Part shown: positions 1-12,740 of the stretch, piece by piece
Layout: every line of letters starts with the position of its first letter
How positions within the stretch are numbered: position 1 is the stretch's first letter
NCBI GenBank assembly: GCA_947247005.1
Contig: OX365949.1
Location: 21,085,130-21,149,129, forward strand
Source of the DNA: Spisula solida
Taxonomy: Eukaryota > Mollusca > Bivalvia > Venerida > Mactridae
Reading direction: 5' to 3'
Length of the DNA: 64,000 bases
Program-made: the position numbers and the translations under genes
Notes under the pieces: model-generated
Database searches by the model: none
What the model was told of the DNA's origin: nothing
What the model saw: only the letters and a program-made list of their open reading frames with translations

Positions 1-2
1 AT

Positions 3-92
3 TTCAATGATAATCTAGATGGTGGGTCGGATAGTTCTGTGCAAGTTTCGGATGACGGTATTTCGGATAACGATACTTCCAATTCTCGGTGA
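3..92 (+). CDS. Possible C-terminal end of a gene entering from the left
   Basis: One frame is open from the window edge to a TGA at 90-92. It encodes about 29 residues rich in Asp, Ser, Asn and Gly, with pieces such as GGSDSSVQVSDDG, the kind of acidic disordered tail that often ends a protein. An AATAAA sits at 362-367, where a poly(A) signal could lie. No domain is visible. A chance open frame of this length is quite possible. Confidence 0.3.
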   Translation, partial: FNDNLDGGSDSSVQVSDDGISDNDTSNSR

Positions 93-118
93 ATGACAGT
101 TAAAACGTTTTAAAAATG

Positions 119-361
119 TAGACATTAGTGAAACTAGAACATGTATTGAACGAAAATAAAGTTAATGCCACAGTGCACAAAATAAGAAGTGATACATGTA
201 TCAGGGTGTTTGAAGAAAGGACAGCTACTGTCAGAGCTAGTGTGAATGAGACAAGGATTGAAGTCATCCCAGCCAGTGAGCTTGCCACAATTCTTGACAG
301 ATTTTATCAAGATATAGGTTTAGGTTATACGCATGATTATTATTTCATAACAATGACATAA
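119..361 (+). CDS. Unrecognised open frame, possible exon
   Basis: The frame is open after an AG at 117-118 and ends with TAA at 359-361. It encodes about 80 residues with a mixed, protein-like composition (for example VRASVNETRIEVIPASEL and ILDRFYQDI). There is no early ATG; a GTG at 128 lies in frame. A possible donor (ATAG/GTTTAG) lies near 315. I recognise no family. It may be an exon of the gene that ends at 92 or a chance open frame. Confidence 0.25.
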
Positions 362-367
362 ATAAAT

Positions 368-870
368 ATTTAATATCAAGATACTTTTCACGGGTCCTTT
401 GTACACCCCACCCGGAGATTCATATAGCAGTTCTAAACTATAACAGACATAATCATTAAATGTGAAATTACTTTTAAGCAAATAGTCCAGGGAAACTTTA
501 TCATACTGGTTAACACAATTAGTTATATAGCATGTATCATGTACTAGTTTGAGCAAAAATTGTCATTTGTTTTTGCATACTTGTAAGACATGTTTTAACA
601 TGTAGAGGTTTAGATTCTTAGTATAGGTTATGACTTTATATTTTTCAGATAAACTTGAGCAGTCAGTGTATACAGTATGGTTAAACAATGGTGTGTGTTT
701 TGGGCTAGGATGTCGACAAGATCATGTGAACTTAATGTCGGAAGATAAAGATCTATCAAACATGTCAAACGAATTGTTTCATTAAATTGATTGAGGTAAT
801 GCGTTATTTATTATTCCTTATCTTTCTACTGTACTTTTGCCCAAATTGTATAGTTAATTAATAAAATTGT
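368..870. other. No gene seen
   Basis: AT-rich sequence with stops in all frames and no recognisable repeat. Confidence 0.5.
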
Positions 871-996
871 CAATAATCAAGTGTTTTCATAATGGCCTTG
901 TTAATGGGCTTCAGACAGTCATAGCCTTCGGCCTCAGGCTAATATGACAGTCTTCAGCCCAATAACAAGGCCATTATAAAAACACTTAATTATTAA
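871..996. repeat. Imperfect palindrome (fold-back element)
   Basis: The first half, starting CAATAATCAAGTGTTTTCAT, is repeated in reverse complement by the second half, ending near ATTATTAAC. Both arms carry AATGGCCTTGTTAATGGGCT-like sequence. The centre lies near 932 around a GGCCTCAGGC core. The transcript would fold into a hairpin with arms of about 60 bp. This is typical of fold-back MITEs. Confidence 0.75.
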
Positions 997-1128
997 CATT
1001 ATAATAACGTTTCAATGGACTGCTACGTATGCGTTGCTCAATATGCTATGCTTTAATTCTAGGTTTAACTCTATTTACACCCCAAATAAATGGAAATACA
1101 TGTGCTTCATAACAAAAGATCTATAGTG

Positions 1129-1213
1129 TATGGAAGCCCTGGAGGGCACTTTTGACTTAGGTGTTGGGACTTGTGACTTAGAACTTCTGACTTATGACTT
1201 ACATTCTACAAAT
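1129..1213 (+). repeat. Left terminal inverted repeat of the 2.2-kb element
   Basis: Starts TATGGAAGCCCTGGAGGGCA with an internal CCCTGGAGGG palindrome, followed by degenerate GACTTATGACTT units. Confidence 0.8.
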
Positions 1214-3300
1214 AAATCTGCGCGCACTTCCTTGGGCAGCGTGGATGGTGAAGGATGCTGTCTGAATCGGAATTACCTGATAATAGTCTATAGTGAGTCA
1301 GGTAAGTCGGCATTAGTTTTGTTTGAATGAAATCGTCATTGTTGAAGGCATCGAACCGTTATTCTGAACTGTTAACACCATTAACTAGAATACCGTTCAT
1401 GTAATAGCATAATGTCACATGGCATAGTTGTGTATTATACGTGTACATGTGCATACAGAATTATAATGGTTTGCTTCCTTTTCGCTATTATTTTTGCGTC
1501 TCATTTGAGACAGATAGTTCGGATCATACATGGTGCAATGAATGAGATTTTAAGTTTTGTTTAAGTAATTTTTCCAGGTGAAGAAACTGGAATATCCGTG
1601 CTGTGTGTGTTTGTTCGGTGCGTTTGGTTCGACAAATGATGTGGCGGTGCAAACCTATTTACCTATATAGTCTTTAAACCCAGCAAAGCAACCGGCTCAA
1701 ATGTAAAGTTGGCAATTGTGTGACACTATGGGCTAGAATAGATTTTGAATGTGATTGTGTTATGTAACATAATGGTGAAGTAGAACATTATAAGGTTTTG
1801 CGGACAATTCCAAGTAGTGGATATCAATACATTTACATTTATGGCGCCTACGAACTAAGCTTTGCAGGATAGCTTTATAGTATCCGTATACGTTTAATTT
1901 CATAGATGTAATGTCGGACAGACATGTTTTTACTGTAGATATAATACGCCATTTTGTCATGTTTTGAAATACATGTAATGCAACAGACTCAAAGTTGTCA
2001 TTTGCAAATGTGTTTTTGTCTACCGTTCATCATTTACAACATAATACTGCATTTGTGTTAACTATGTGTACAATATAAAGCAAAGACCAAAAACACTGTC
2101 ATGATTAAATATCATTCCAAGAGTTTGGCTTCAATGGATACTGATAACAAACGAAGGATAACAAACTCATATTAAATTACAACATTGATTATAATAACAC
2201 TTATTATGATATATTTTGCTGTCTATAATTTTATCAAAGGTAGAATGTATTTTACATTTTACACGTCACAAGTCTCAAGTCACAAGTGATAAGTCTCAAG
2301 TCACAAGTTACAAATTACAAGCCATAAGCCACAAGTTACAAGTTACAAGTCACAAGTTACAAGTCACAAGTCAAAATCTTAATTGAAATGCAGAAATAAA
2401 CCAGATGTTATAACCATATTAGTGCTTTACTATACGAATAAATGAAGCATTAGACATACATGTCAAAATTAATAGAGCAACATACACATGAAATTAATAT
2501 ACTAAAGTGGCTCGGCATAACAATACCGACTAACAACATGCCATACTTAGTTATACAAATATTTTAAATCATGGCATATGCTGTAAATTGGTGAACTTCT
2601 GTTTGGAATTAAACACACGCCCTTCCAACATCTCAAAATCAATTGGAGTACATGTATATCATCAAGGTTTTGGTGTCGAACTCTATCATGGTACAGGGTC
2701 TTAGGGATCCTATACCATAAACATTCTTATTGTGTGTCACTCAGTCCAGATCGGTTTGTATTTCTCTGTCGACTATATCAATCATAACTTCCATTTGAGT
2801 ATAATTATGTAGGTTCATAACGAGACAATAATATTTATGCTCAACTTGTGCGTATATGCATTTCTGTCCATTACAGTAGTTGTTCTCAGCTTTTATGCAA
2901 TATTCCACAAGAGATATTTTCAGGATTCCACGACATATATTTCATTCATCTCCACCTGCAAAAACAAACAAACATTTTAATTACACTGGTCATTCTATTC
3001 CCTCCCCTTAACCAAAAGATTCGTCAGGATTGTGACGCTAAAATTATAATCAAAAAGTTGGAAATATATTCTAATTTTGTATGCAATAATATATCGATAA
3101 AGAAGAATTTTAAACCTAACTCTCATGTAGTAGAATGATTGTAAATCCGTTAACAATTGTTATTTAATCAAACAACTAAAACTGACTTACCTGTCTTGCT
3201 GAAAATATAAAAATCCGATTCACGTATCATCCGTTTTTATCCACGTTATTGTTACACGTAAGGGAAAAATAAAGCATGCAAATATATTTATAGTTTGTTT

Positions 3301-3371
3301 GGTCACAACTCCTAAGTCACAAGTCATAAGTCACAAGTCATAAGTCAAAAGTGCCCTCCAGGGCTTCCATA
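3301..3371 (-). repeat. Right terminal inverted repeat of the 2.2-kb element
   Basis: Reverse complement of the left terminus. Here the AAGTCATAAGTCACAAGTCA motif is more regular than on the left. Confidence 0.8.
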
Positions 3372-3447
3372 ATAGTGTGATAAACTGTAATGAGAAAAGC
3401 ATGAAAAGGAATGGCATCAATTAAACCATGCAATGCATATTTTAATA

Positions 3448-3510
3448 GGGTATGTAAGTCACGTCACGTGACTACGAGATTTTACGGTATCTTTTCACTT
3501 CCGGGTACAA
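3448..3510 (+). repeat. Left terminal inverted repeat of the ISL2EU-like element
   Basis: Two conserved blocks, GGGTATGTAAGTC and ACTTCCGGGTACA, are separated by a poorly conserved 36-bp spacer containing the palindrome ACGTCACGTGACT. The nuclease start codon follows two bases after the end of this repeat, so the terminus must also serve as promoter or 5' leader. Confidence 0.85.
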
Positions 3511-3512
3511 AC

Positions 3513-6500
3513 ATGGCTCTGTCTATCGTATATTGGGCACAGTATGTTGACGGTCACACGAAATTGACACGTAAAAGCGAAGCGGCTGTCGAAAGTGGAC
3601 GGGTATTGAGGTTTACGATTGATGAGCTTCGTGTTATCTCAGCGTGTGTTCAAGCCTCCATGAGGGATACATCGTATAAAGTGCAGGTAAAATTTCCCCG
3701 TCAGCGATGATAAGATATGAGCTTAGTAAATAAGTTTCAAATATCTTCGAATCATGATTAGCAGTGCTTTTTTATTGCGTATTTATAATTGTATTCAATT
3801 AAAATTTCAAGGAATGTCATCTACTGTTAACCGTGATGGTTATGGGTGAAGAAGCATTGAATTATTTAAAGTACACCTGATTTCGGATAGTGTCATAAAT
3901 TCGGATAAAATTTCGTCGTATGCCAAATAATAACAGTTTTACTATAAATTTATGATAATTACGCTTTCTTTAAGTTTCTCTGCTATCTATGTTGCTCTTT
4001 TTATTTTCAGATTATTCTAGAACATGAGGACAATGGCATTGTCCAGTCTTCAAGCTGCCAATGTCCAATGGGGGAATATAAATGTCACCATGTTGCTGCA
4101 GCTTTGTTGTTTGGGTAAATTCAGTATATATAATCACAAATGACATTTTGTAACCCAATAGCTTTATTGTGTGGTTATTGTTTTTCATGACATCTGAAGA
4201 CTTGTATGTATGGCATGGTGGTAAATAGGATAAAAACCTAGACCTACATGTATCGACCAGAGGTCTCTGATTAGACTGGTTACATTCGTGACTGTGCTTT
4301 CTATAGATGAAGTGACTACATACCCTGAGGTTGTGTTGCATGCGTCAGTACTATTCACATGGATGTTAAAGAACTAATTAATTAATGTCTTGTATCTTAC
4401 ATTACAACTGTGTATTCCCTGGAATTTTGAGGGAAAATACCAAACCACAAAACTACAACTCTCATTAAAACTTGAACAGCAAAACAAAAGTATTTAATGT
4501 AAATTTGGTTGGTAATGCTATTAATGTAGAATTTTAGTTAGTACAATTTAAACTCTTAGAATGTTTAGTACAATTTAAACTCTTAGAATGTTTATTAATA
4601 TTACTTTTCAGATACAAGCGAGCCAACAAGACAGATGTCAAGTGCAGTTGGTTAAAACATCCCAAGTCAGCACCACCAAAAGCTACAGTGACTATGAGTG
4701 AGCTATATCCTCACAAGCAAAGTGAATACAGGTATTTTTCTTTTAATATGATCAGTTTCTTTAACCGACATTTATGTATGTATATATACATGTATATATC
4801 AGTTAAGTGACCAAACTTGTACCAAAATGAATTGTCATAGGTATACTTTCACTTATTTAGTTTATTACAGTGGTTCAACGCACTATAGTGTAGACTGTTT
4901 TACAGTATCTCTGAACATATTTTTGCATGAAAAATGCATTGTTTGTAGTTATTTTAGCTATAAAACTATGTTTGCAACCTAGTTAAGGTGGGTAAATGTG
5001 TGCTAATGGCACCCTAAACAGACTTGGAACACATTTTCAGGATTGGGCATTATGCCTCAGTAGGACCCCTGAGTTAAATACCTAATAGAATATTTCATAA
5101 TCTTATCATTTAGAGCACTTAAGCGAGATGTTACTGCTACAGACAGAACATTTTTGTTTAACCAACTTGGACAGCTAGGACGTTTCACAGGTTGCCAAGT
5201 TGTTGCAGTTAAATGTTCAGTTACAATTAGTGCATGGCTCCATTGTTTCATAATAAAAATATTCTTTAAGCAGGGTTTTCATTTGACTCAGAAGTAGGTG
5301 GTTTGACCTCTGAAATTTCAAAAACCCACATTAGACACTCAATATTTTTCTGAGAAGGGTCATTTTCTGTTAAAATCATTGGTATTTTGTCTATGAAATG
5401 GTAAAAAATATCAAAATGACCCTTTAGAATGCATTAACATTTGAATACATTTCATTTGACCCAAATGTCCTGACAGCTACTTGAACTTGGCAGTAAATGT
5501 TGGACTTTGTTTCATATGAGTCAATGATCCATGAACAGTTCCAATATTACTGTTTCAAAGTCTTATCTGAATTAGATTTCTTGTTAAGCATTTATCTATT
5601 CTGTTGAATTTTCTTGTTATGTTTTATGTTTCAGTTGTATATGCACTTTCTGGTTATGTTTATTGGGTGTAAATTAAAATATGGTTTGTTTCAACTTTAC
5701 CTACCAACTACCCAATAAAATTACCCCTACCCAAATAATCATATTGATTTCCAAGGAAAGTAATAATATAAGTCTACTAAAATATAATTATTTACCTTCG
5801 TACCCCTACCTATCTACCTACCCAACGTAGAAATATTGGATTGGTAAGGTCAAACAAACAATATTTTAATTTAGGTCTCGTGCACTGTATATATACTCTG
5901 ATTGATGACTCATTTACTGTTTACATTTGTGTATTGTAATTTGTACAGAAGGCCTATATACATTTTCTGTTTAGCATAATCATGTAAGAATTGCTTAACA
6001 GAGGGAGTGATATTTTGATGTTGATCAATCATGCTGATAAGTAGTACTGACAAATACATGGAAACTATTCTATGCACAAACTATTTTTCACACTATTCCT
6101 GTAAATCTATAATTAGTGCTGGAATAATAGTTATTGAAACTATCTTGATTTTAAATTGTAGCTTTACACTGGATTATGTCTGAGGAGCCAGCAGTTCCAG
6201 AGTTACCAGTGCTACCAATTGAAACATTGCTCAACAATGATGAGTTCAAGTCTGCCTTGGAGCCCAACATCTGGTTGCTGGGAAAACTAGTGATATCCAC
6301 AGAGAAAATAGTGGAAACAGCAATTCTCACCAGTGGTCAGAAGGATAATCATCTGTGGTCTGTGGTTAGAAAAATGAGATTTACTGCCTCCAACTTTGAT
6401 GTAATAATTGCTGCTGCAAAACGCAATAGGTACATTTCATTTGCTTATTAATCATATAGAATTAATACTTAAGAACAATTATACATGTTTTACTTTCAAA

Positions 6501-8222
6501 TGCAAAAAATGTTACTGAATGTAGAGCAACTTTCTTTCATACTTGTGAACACAAGTTGGTGAATGTCTTATTCCATGTGATAATCCAAATTTGGATTGTT
6601 CTAATGTCATTCCAACAATACAAAGTGACAATACATGTTTTCATAAGTTTTTTATAATATGGCAATGATGAAACAGACCTCTTAATTCTGGATTTAAACT
6701 TTTCATAGATTATGCGCATCCCTAAAGAAGAGACTTCTCAGTGAATACAACCTTGAAAAACGGGCTCCTATCCAGTGGGGTATTACACATGAGAGGAATG
6801 GAATAGCAGATTATTGTAAAGCAGGAGGTGTGACTGTATTGCCCACAGGTATGTACATGTATATATACATGCCCACACTTATAATACATACTAGTTGTTT
6901 TAAATGATCTTACATTGTGTACTTAGATATCACATATTTATTTATTTGATATGGATACATGGGTGTTCTGGTACTAGTAACCCTTGATCAAGCCAAAGTT
7001 TACATTATTTATCTCATAAACTATGTCAACTGTTTTTTAATTGAATTCTAAAGCTGATTAATAAAGAAATGACCTTTAAAGCTGTATACATATAGTAACA
7101 TAAACTTGCCTTTACTTTTGTACACTAACTGTTGAGTGGAATATCTTCAAACTTTTGCAGATTAACAACCTCAATGTATAGATGGCAGTGAATGATGGTA
7201 TTTTTGCTGTGTCAATATTGATCAGAGTTGTGGCCCTTTGTCAATTTTACTTTATACCCCATAATGAACAATTGCCTGTTGAGCTAATGAATGGTTGGAA
7301 TTTCTTCAAAACTTCACAGATGAACGTCAATGTACAGATGACTGTAAAGGATGAAATCTTTTCACAAGGCTACAGAAATGGACTAATAATATTACTTCAA
7401 CCCGCCATCCCCTCTCACATGGACACAATTCTAGTTATATTCATGTTTTATATTACAGGTATATGGCTTCATCAGTCAGGTATTCTGGGTGCTTCCCCTG
7501 ATGGATTCGTACAAGGAGATTACACTGGAAATCATGTAAACCTACAACGAAAAGGGCAACCTTCATTATCGCCGGACATCTTAGAAGTAAAGTGTCCATT
7601 CTCAGCAAAGGACATGACTATTGCAGATACATGCAGTGCCAAGAAAGACTTCTATCTAGGTACATGTATTTGTTTTTGTCACATGACTTTCCTTGTATCC
7701 GGGTAGTTATAACAAATACCTGTCACATGACATCATTATATGTTATGAATGACAGTGTTTGTGTCATTTGTATAATGAAGTCTGCTCTTCAACAATACGG
7801 GTGTATTTTGTGTTTATTAGTGTCATATGATAACAAGGCTGCGTTCAATAAACACTGATGCCCCGTTTTTGCATTGCAGTAAAATTTATAGTAAATATCT
7901 GCCTAGGGAATTATTTACATTGGTGTTATAGAGGTTGTTGCTCTATAGAGGCATGGTTTAAACATAGACGTCACATGACATTGATCTGTTCTTTATTTCA
8001 GAACAATCATCTGATGGAGGTTTTGTTTTAAATGAGAAGCATGATTACTGGAATCAGATTCAAGGACAGCTGCACCTTACTGGGACCAAGTGTTGTGATT
8101 TGGTTGTGTGGACCCAGAAAGACATGCAAATAATAAGAATATTGAAAGATGATTCTTGGGCTGTCAATTTACCCCTTATGATTGATTTTTATTTAAACAC
8201 TTTCTTACCTGCTCTTAATTAA
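3513..8222 (+). CDS. SWIM zinc finger plus YqaJ-type exonuclease of the transposon (8 exons)
   Basis: Exons joined by GT-AG splicing: 3513-3686, 4011-4114, 4612-4731, 5114-5190, 6162-6429, 6709-6848, 7459-7659 and 8002-8222, giving 434 residues with no stop or frameshift. A SWIM finger lies at residues 74-85 (C74, C76, C83, H85; CQCPMGEYKCHH). The C-terminal half is a YqaJ/lambda-exonuclease-like PD-(D/E)XK nuclease: E276 in QWGITHERNGIA, D309 in GASPDG, E337 and K339 in LEVKCP, then YWNQIQGQLH at 377-386. It should degrade or trim DNA, with the SWIM finger aiding nucleic-acid or protein contact. The ATG at 3513 has a good context (ACAATGG-like) and lies just inside the transposon end; a longer frame back to 3411 starts outside the element and is rejected. 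AATAAA motifs at 8713 and 8726 could end the transcript. The SWIM-YqaJ join is known in animal transposon proteins; its role in transposition is inferred. Confidence 0.88.
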
Positions 8223-9395
8223 CTGCTCTTGAATAACCGGGCTATAGCATCCCACTTGTTTCAAAACAAAGCATAAAAATAATTGAGTAGTGACTTGAGG
8301 CATTCACAATGCCTATTTTCATACATTGACAGTGAGTTATAGGACTTGTGTTTTTAAATGGTATTTGGTAACAGTGAGATTCAATTTGTGTTGTGATTAT
8401 TCACGTTATGAACTTTAATCTGCAGATTCTTCTTTAATTAATAATAGTGTCTGTAATGTTCTGGTTCTGCTGTCCATGTCATGTAGAGTTCAAACCTCTG
8501 TCAGGTCACATATGATATTTTTGATGTTTTACTGTACTAATGATAACATCAAGATAAAGCATACTGATGTTTCATTTAATAGCTATATTTTAGGCATAGA
8601 AAAGTTTGTTTCGAGCAACAAAACGTGGGTATTTTTAAGTGTACACACTGAAATATTTAGGGTCAGCATCATTTTAGAGTCTGCAAACAAACCTTTTTAT
8701 GCCTTAAAGAAAAATAAAGATCACCAATAAAGTTTAAGAATTTTAATGATGTTATACTTAATGATTCACAGTTTATTGAAAAGATCAACTACTACAGGAT
8801 TGACATTTCCTGGTTAGTGGACTGTACTTGTAATTCCGCAGTATGAGTGTACAAGTTGCTTATTCCTAGCGTTAGTACTGGCATGTAACAGTCCAGGAAA
8901 ACTTTTGAGATGAATGGGTCACCATATATTACTGAAAAGTTCTGGCTTAGAATGAGAAGGTTGTAAGTGCTACAGGTCACATTTACCAAACTGAAGTTTA
9001 AAAAGCTTGTTTTAAGTAAAGAGTAGTTTTCAGACAACTTTTTCTTGTTTTCTCATGTAGCACAGAGAATTTGACATGATCCTGACATTTATGCATGAAT
9101 ATATTACAAGGTTCTTGCATTGAATATATAAATTTCAGCGAGCAAAGCATGCAATATCGGTCCTTTAGATTTGTGTTGGTATAACACCTTAAGCATCTTC
9201 GTAATACTTCCTGCTTATGGGAAAACATACAATCAGGGTTATAAATATAGACAATATATCGGCTATTATGCTAATAGAAGGGTGAGAGTAAAGTCAAATT
9301 CTCCACTCTATATAGCGTTGTTACACTTACGATATTCTCATTCTAAGCCAGCGGAATATTATAGCTGAGAAACAATATCAAACAAGAACAAACAA
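8223..9395. other. Space between the two convergent transposon genes
   Basis: This holds the 3' regions of both genes. Candidate poly(A) signals face each other: AATAAA at 8713 and 8726 on the plus strand, and TTTATT at 8772-8777 (AATAAA on the minus strand). The small open frames here are unsupported. Confidence 0.5.
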
Positions 9396-12300
9396 TTACA
9401 TTTCATATTTATCAGCAATTTCCTTTAGCAGTGGTGCCTGAAGATTGACCAGACAACAACATAACTGAAATATTTTGTTTGACAAATGCCTATATTGGGA
9501 GGGAATATGATTTAAAATATCATAGTTCTTTATTCGTTCATTGGCTCTTTCAACATGTATCCTGGCTCTACCTATCTTAAAGCAAAGTTCAGCTTCCTTT
9601 TTGGTAAAATGTCCTTTGCTAGAAAGGAATGGTGGAATATTCAATGAAACACCAGATGGAAGTTTATCAAAAATATTGAACCCTTTATCTGCCAAAATCA
9701 AATCCCCTGGCTGTAGCTGGTCTAAAAGTTTGCAGTGTTCTACAATAGCTGCATCTGATGTAGAGCCAGGATACAAATCTGAACAATACACTAAAGAAGC
9801 ATTTGGAGCAACACCAGTCACTGCTTTAACAGTGTGTCTACTTTTGTAGCTACTATATGAAAGAGACTGACAATTCATATCCGACGGAACATCCTGAATG
9901 ATTTCTGTGGCATCAATGGCAATTCTAGCTGAGTTAAATTCCTCAAATGATTTTGGCATAGAGCCTTTGCATTTAATTTGACTGGGAATTCCAACAGCTT
10001 TCAACACCCCTTCAAATAATATTTCATGAAGTACAGAAATGTACGTGTTTATTATATTGGACACTGTTCCCCTACTGGTGTTAAACCTTACGGCCAAGTC
10101 CAAGTCCTTGCAATTCAGCCGCAGTTTCATGAATGTCATTAGAAGCTGGTCATCTATTGAGAAGCAAGATACCGTCCAGCCAGAGTAATAATTAAATGGG
10201 GACATCCTGTTCAGCATTTTCACCAATACTTGAAAAACATCTGCAGGGAATGATGTATACAACAGCATCTACAATAAAATAATTGATTTTGTTAAATTAT
10301 ATGTCCGTAGTTGTTAATGGTATATATACTAAGAATATCATCTAAACTATTAAGATCATACTTGATAGTTCATACCTTGTGGTATATATTAGGTGTACCT
10401 ATTGTACTACTGATAATGTGCCCTGGGCTAAATACCTCTATGCATTTGAAATATGGATCTGGTTTAAAGTTGATGATTTCCTCCAAGATAATTTTGGACT
10501 GTTAACTCTTGGAGTAATGTCGATATATCAAGTAAACCTAGTACAAATCAATGAATACATGTTCTATACAACAAAATAATTTCTGATTTAGCTCATACTG
10601 ATGTATGTTTTGGTATCACAAAATGTATCAAGTGATGACAAACAGGGTGAAAATCACTTAGCATTCTTTAAAAAGCTAGCATTATATATACCTTATCATT
10701 GTCATTGATTATATCTTGAATGGAAAATCCTTTCTTTATCAACTTCAATCCTTTAAGTTCGTTCTCCAAATCTCTGATGTTCTTTTTCAATTCCTGAACT
10801 AAAAACACAAAAAGTACAATATAAGTTTACCTGTGTAAAAACTAAATGTGGACATTATGACCTACATTGTACATTACCATATAATTTTTAGTTTATACTA
10901 ATTAATTCCGGGTCGAACCATTTAATTACCAACGCATATTAATCACTCTCAACACCTCATTACTGATGTTTTCCATCGCCATGAGGGTAAAAGAATCCAA
11001 ATTCCCCTTAATGCTCTAGTATGTGTAGTAATGATAATTCAATATTACCATATTCATGTGACCTATGGTACAAATACCGACTAGTTATCTATGCATTATC
11101 CACAATTAAATAATACAGAAAATTACAAAACATTGTAATAGGGAAGATTGCTACCTTCTTCGGAATACTTTGTTCGAGTCTCAATTTCGATGTCATCCTC
11201 ATCTGGCAGCTGTGAATGGTAGCTGTGATCCATTACACAAACAGGTGGTTCAGGAGTACCTGGTACCTCCTCTGTATCAGACATTGTATGATCAAGTTTT
11301 TGTCTTTTTCTCCTAATGGTGAAAAAAGAAAATATATATATTTATTACTATTTTGTGTATTATTGTTTGCAATTTTGAAGGTATTGTCTGACCAGATTAA
11401 ACTGATACTCTGATCAAAGTCCATATACGCCCAGCTGTACTCGGCTGTTTTCGATTCATATGTTTATTTACTAAATGTGCAGTAAAGCAGTGGAAACGTT
11501 TGCGGGTCGCAGGTTCAAAACTTACTGTAACCTTTTGACATTAATATATTTACTTCAACATCAAGGGGTTTGCTCAGAGAAATGGAGCAGTGGTCCAGAT
11601 TGGGTTTGAACTCCAGAGTTGTTGATCCCAATGGGTATGACCTACATCTAGGCCACCACTCCCCAACACTAAATTCAACCATAAAAAACATCAGGCTAAA
11701 GTTGCATAAGATAGACGTTTGTATACATATATTGATAGATTTAATAATTCAGTAATTATTGCAATGTATCTGTAAATTTACCTCTGTGGAGTACATGTTT
11801 CTGGGAAACAGCCCACATTTTTGCTGTAAACAAATATAGTAGGCCCATTTTCATTCAAACCATCTTCAAAATGACAACTGCAGATGCGGTCATTGCTGTT
11901 CACCTCTCTGTCTGCTCGTCTGAAAGATATTAGAAATAGAATTACAGACTTTTTTGCATTTTTTTGTACAAGTTTGACTTTCCTTAAAAATACTTTTTCC
12001 CACTCAAGTATGGGCTGGTGAAGCATAAAAGTTTTTGGGTAGGTAAATTTATTATTGATATGTTACAATATGTGTAAAATAAATGATGCTAAACAAATTT
12101 CTAACAAGTAGTCTATGGAACAAAAACATGTAACATGTAACATATGTTAGCTCTTAACACTTTTATATGTAGATCTATAATGTCTAAAATATTTTTGTCA
12201 TGGCTAATTTCAAATAAAAATTATCAAAGATTGCATTAGCAAAATTCAGTATGACCTGACAACAACATAGTATCAAAGTAGACTTTTCAGTTTAGTTATA

Positions 12301-12708
12301 ATCGCTTAAGTAAGCCTCATCATGATCCGTCCGAATATTGAGCCATATCCGAAATAGATACAGTTAAGTAATCTTGAGGATTTATTCGTTTCGTAGTAGA
12401 TATTTGGTCCAACAACTAACGGTTATGGGTAAGGACATTGACGCATTGAACATAATCATGCAAATATAAGCTATTAACAGCTGCGTTTTGTATAGCAACA
12501 GCATTAAACGGGTAATCCTCCTGGAAAATCGCAATCGTGCAGTCGAAACAAAATTATCATATCTTCTATCATCGGTTACTTTGAAACCTTACCTGCATCT
12601 ATCGACCCACTTTTTCCTCCTACTGTTGTCCGTAGGAAACCTAAATAAACTGCACGATTGTGCAGCCCCCGTGCAATGTGTGCACCCAAATGCAAAACAA
12701 TACACCAT
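9396..12708 (-). CDS. THAP-domain DDE transposase of the transposon (5 exons)
   Basis: Exons on the minus strand: 12708-12593, 11919-11782, 11312-11155, 10798-10692 and 10268-9396, all with GT-AG borders and compatible phases, giving 463 residues. Residues 1-85 form a THAP DNA-binding finger: C4, C9, then C52 and H55 (CSCHF), with FRFP at 22-25 and W34 at the usual places. A Glu/Asp-rich linker and a basic coiled coil (about 139-173, [18 protein letters not shown]) follow. The last exon carries a helix-turn-helix ([16 protein letters not shown]) and a DDE_Tnp_4-like nuclease: D292 in AIDATEI, D345 in PGSTSDA, D367 in LADKGF and E413 in [12 protein letters not shown]. Which two Asp residues complete the triad with E413 needs alignment. 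It should bind the element ends and catalyse excision and insertion in the nucleus. No lesion is seen. Confidence 0.9.
11584..11664 (-). repeat. tRNA-like sequence (SINE fragment) inside a transposase intron
   Basis: Read on the minus strand it begins GGGGAGTGGTGGCCTAGATG, like a tRNA 5' end with an A box (TGGCCTAGATG). It has a B-box-like GAGTTCAAACCC about 55 bases on. The long middle resembles a class II tRNA. No matching acceptor stem is evident, so it is a SINE head or tRNA pseudogene and not a working tRNA. It lies in intron 2 of the transposase gene. Confidence 0.5.
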
Positions 12709-12740
12709 TTTATAGCGTTGTTGTTGTTGTAGTTTGTCGA

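Larger units (their letters stand above)
1129..3371. mobile_element. Non-autonomous DNA transposon with 6-bp target duplication
   Basis: The ends are inverted copies starting TATGGAAGCCCTGGAGGGCA and agree for about 30 bp. They then continue with variable numbers of a GACTTATGACTTGT-like motif. ATAGTG lies directly outside both ends (1123-1128 and 3372-3377) and is the probable target duplication. The interior has no transposase; the longest open frames are under 100 codons and unrecognised. A further tract of AAGTCACAAGT-like repeats lies at 2265-2375. The superfamily cannot be named from the ends alone. Confidence 0.8.

Noticed and set aside
3411..3512. Start of the nuclease gene at the upstream ATG
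   Set aside because: That ATG lies outside the transposon end at 3448. The in-frame ATG at 3513 is inside it and begins the conserved-looking protein.
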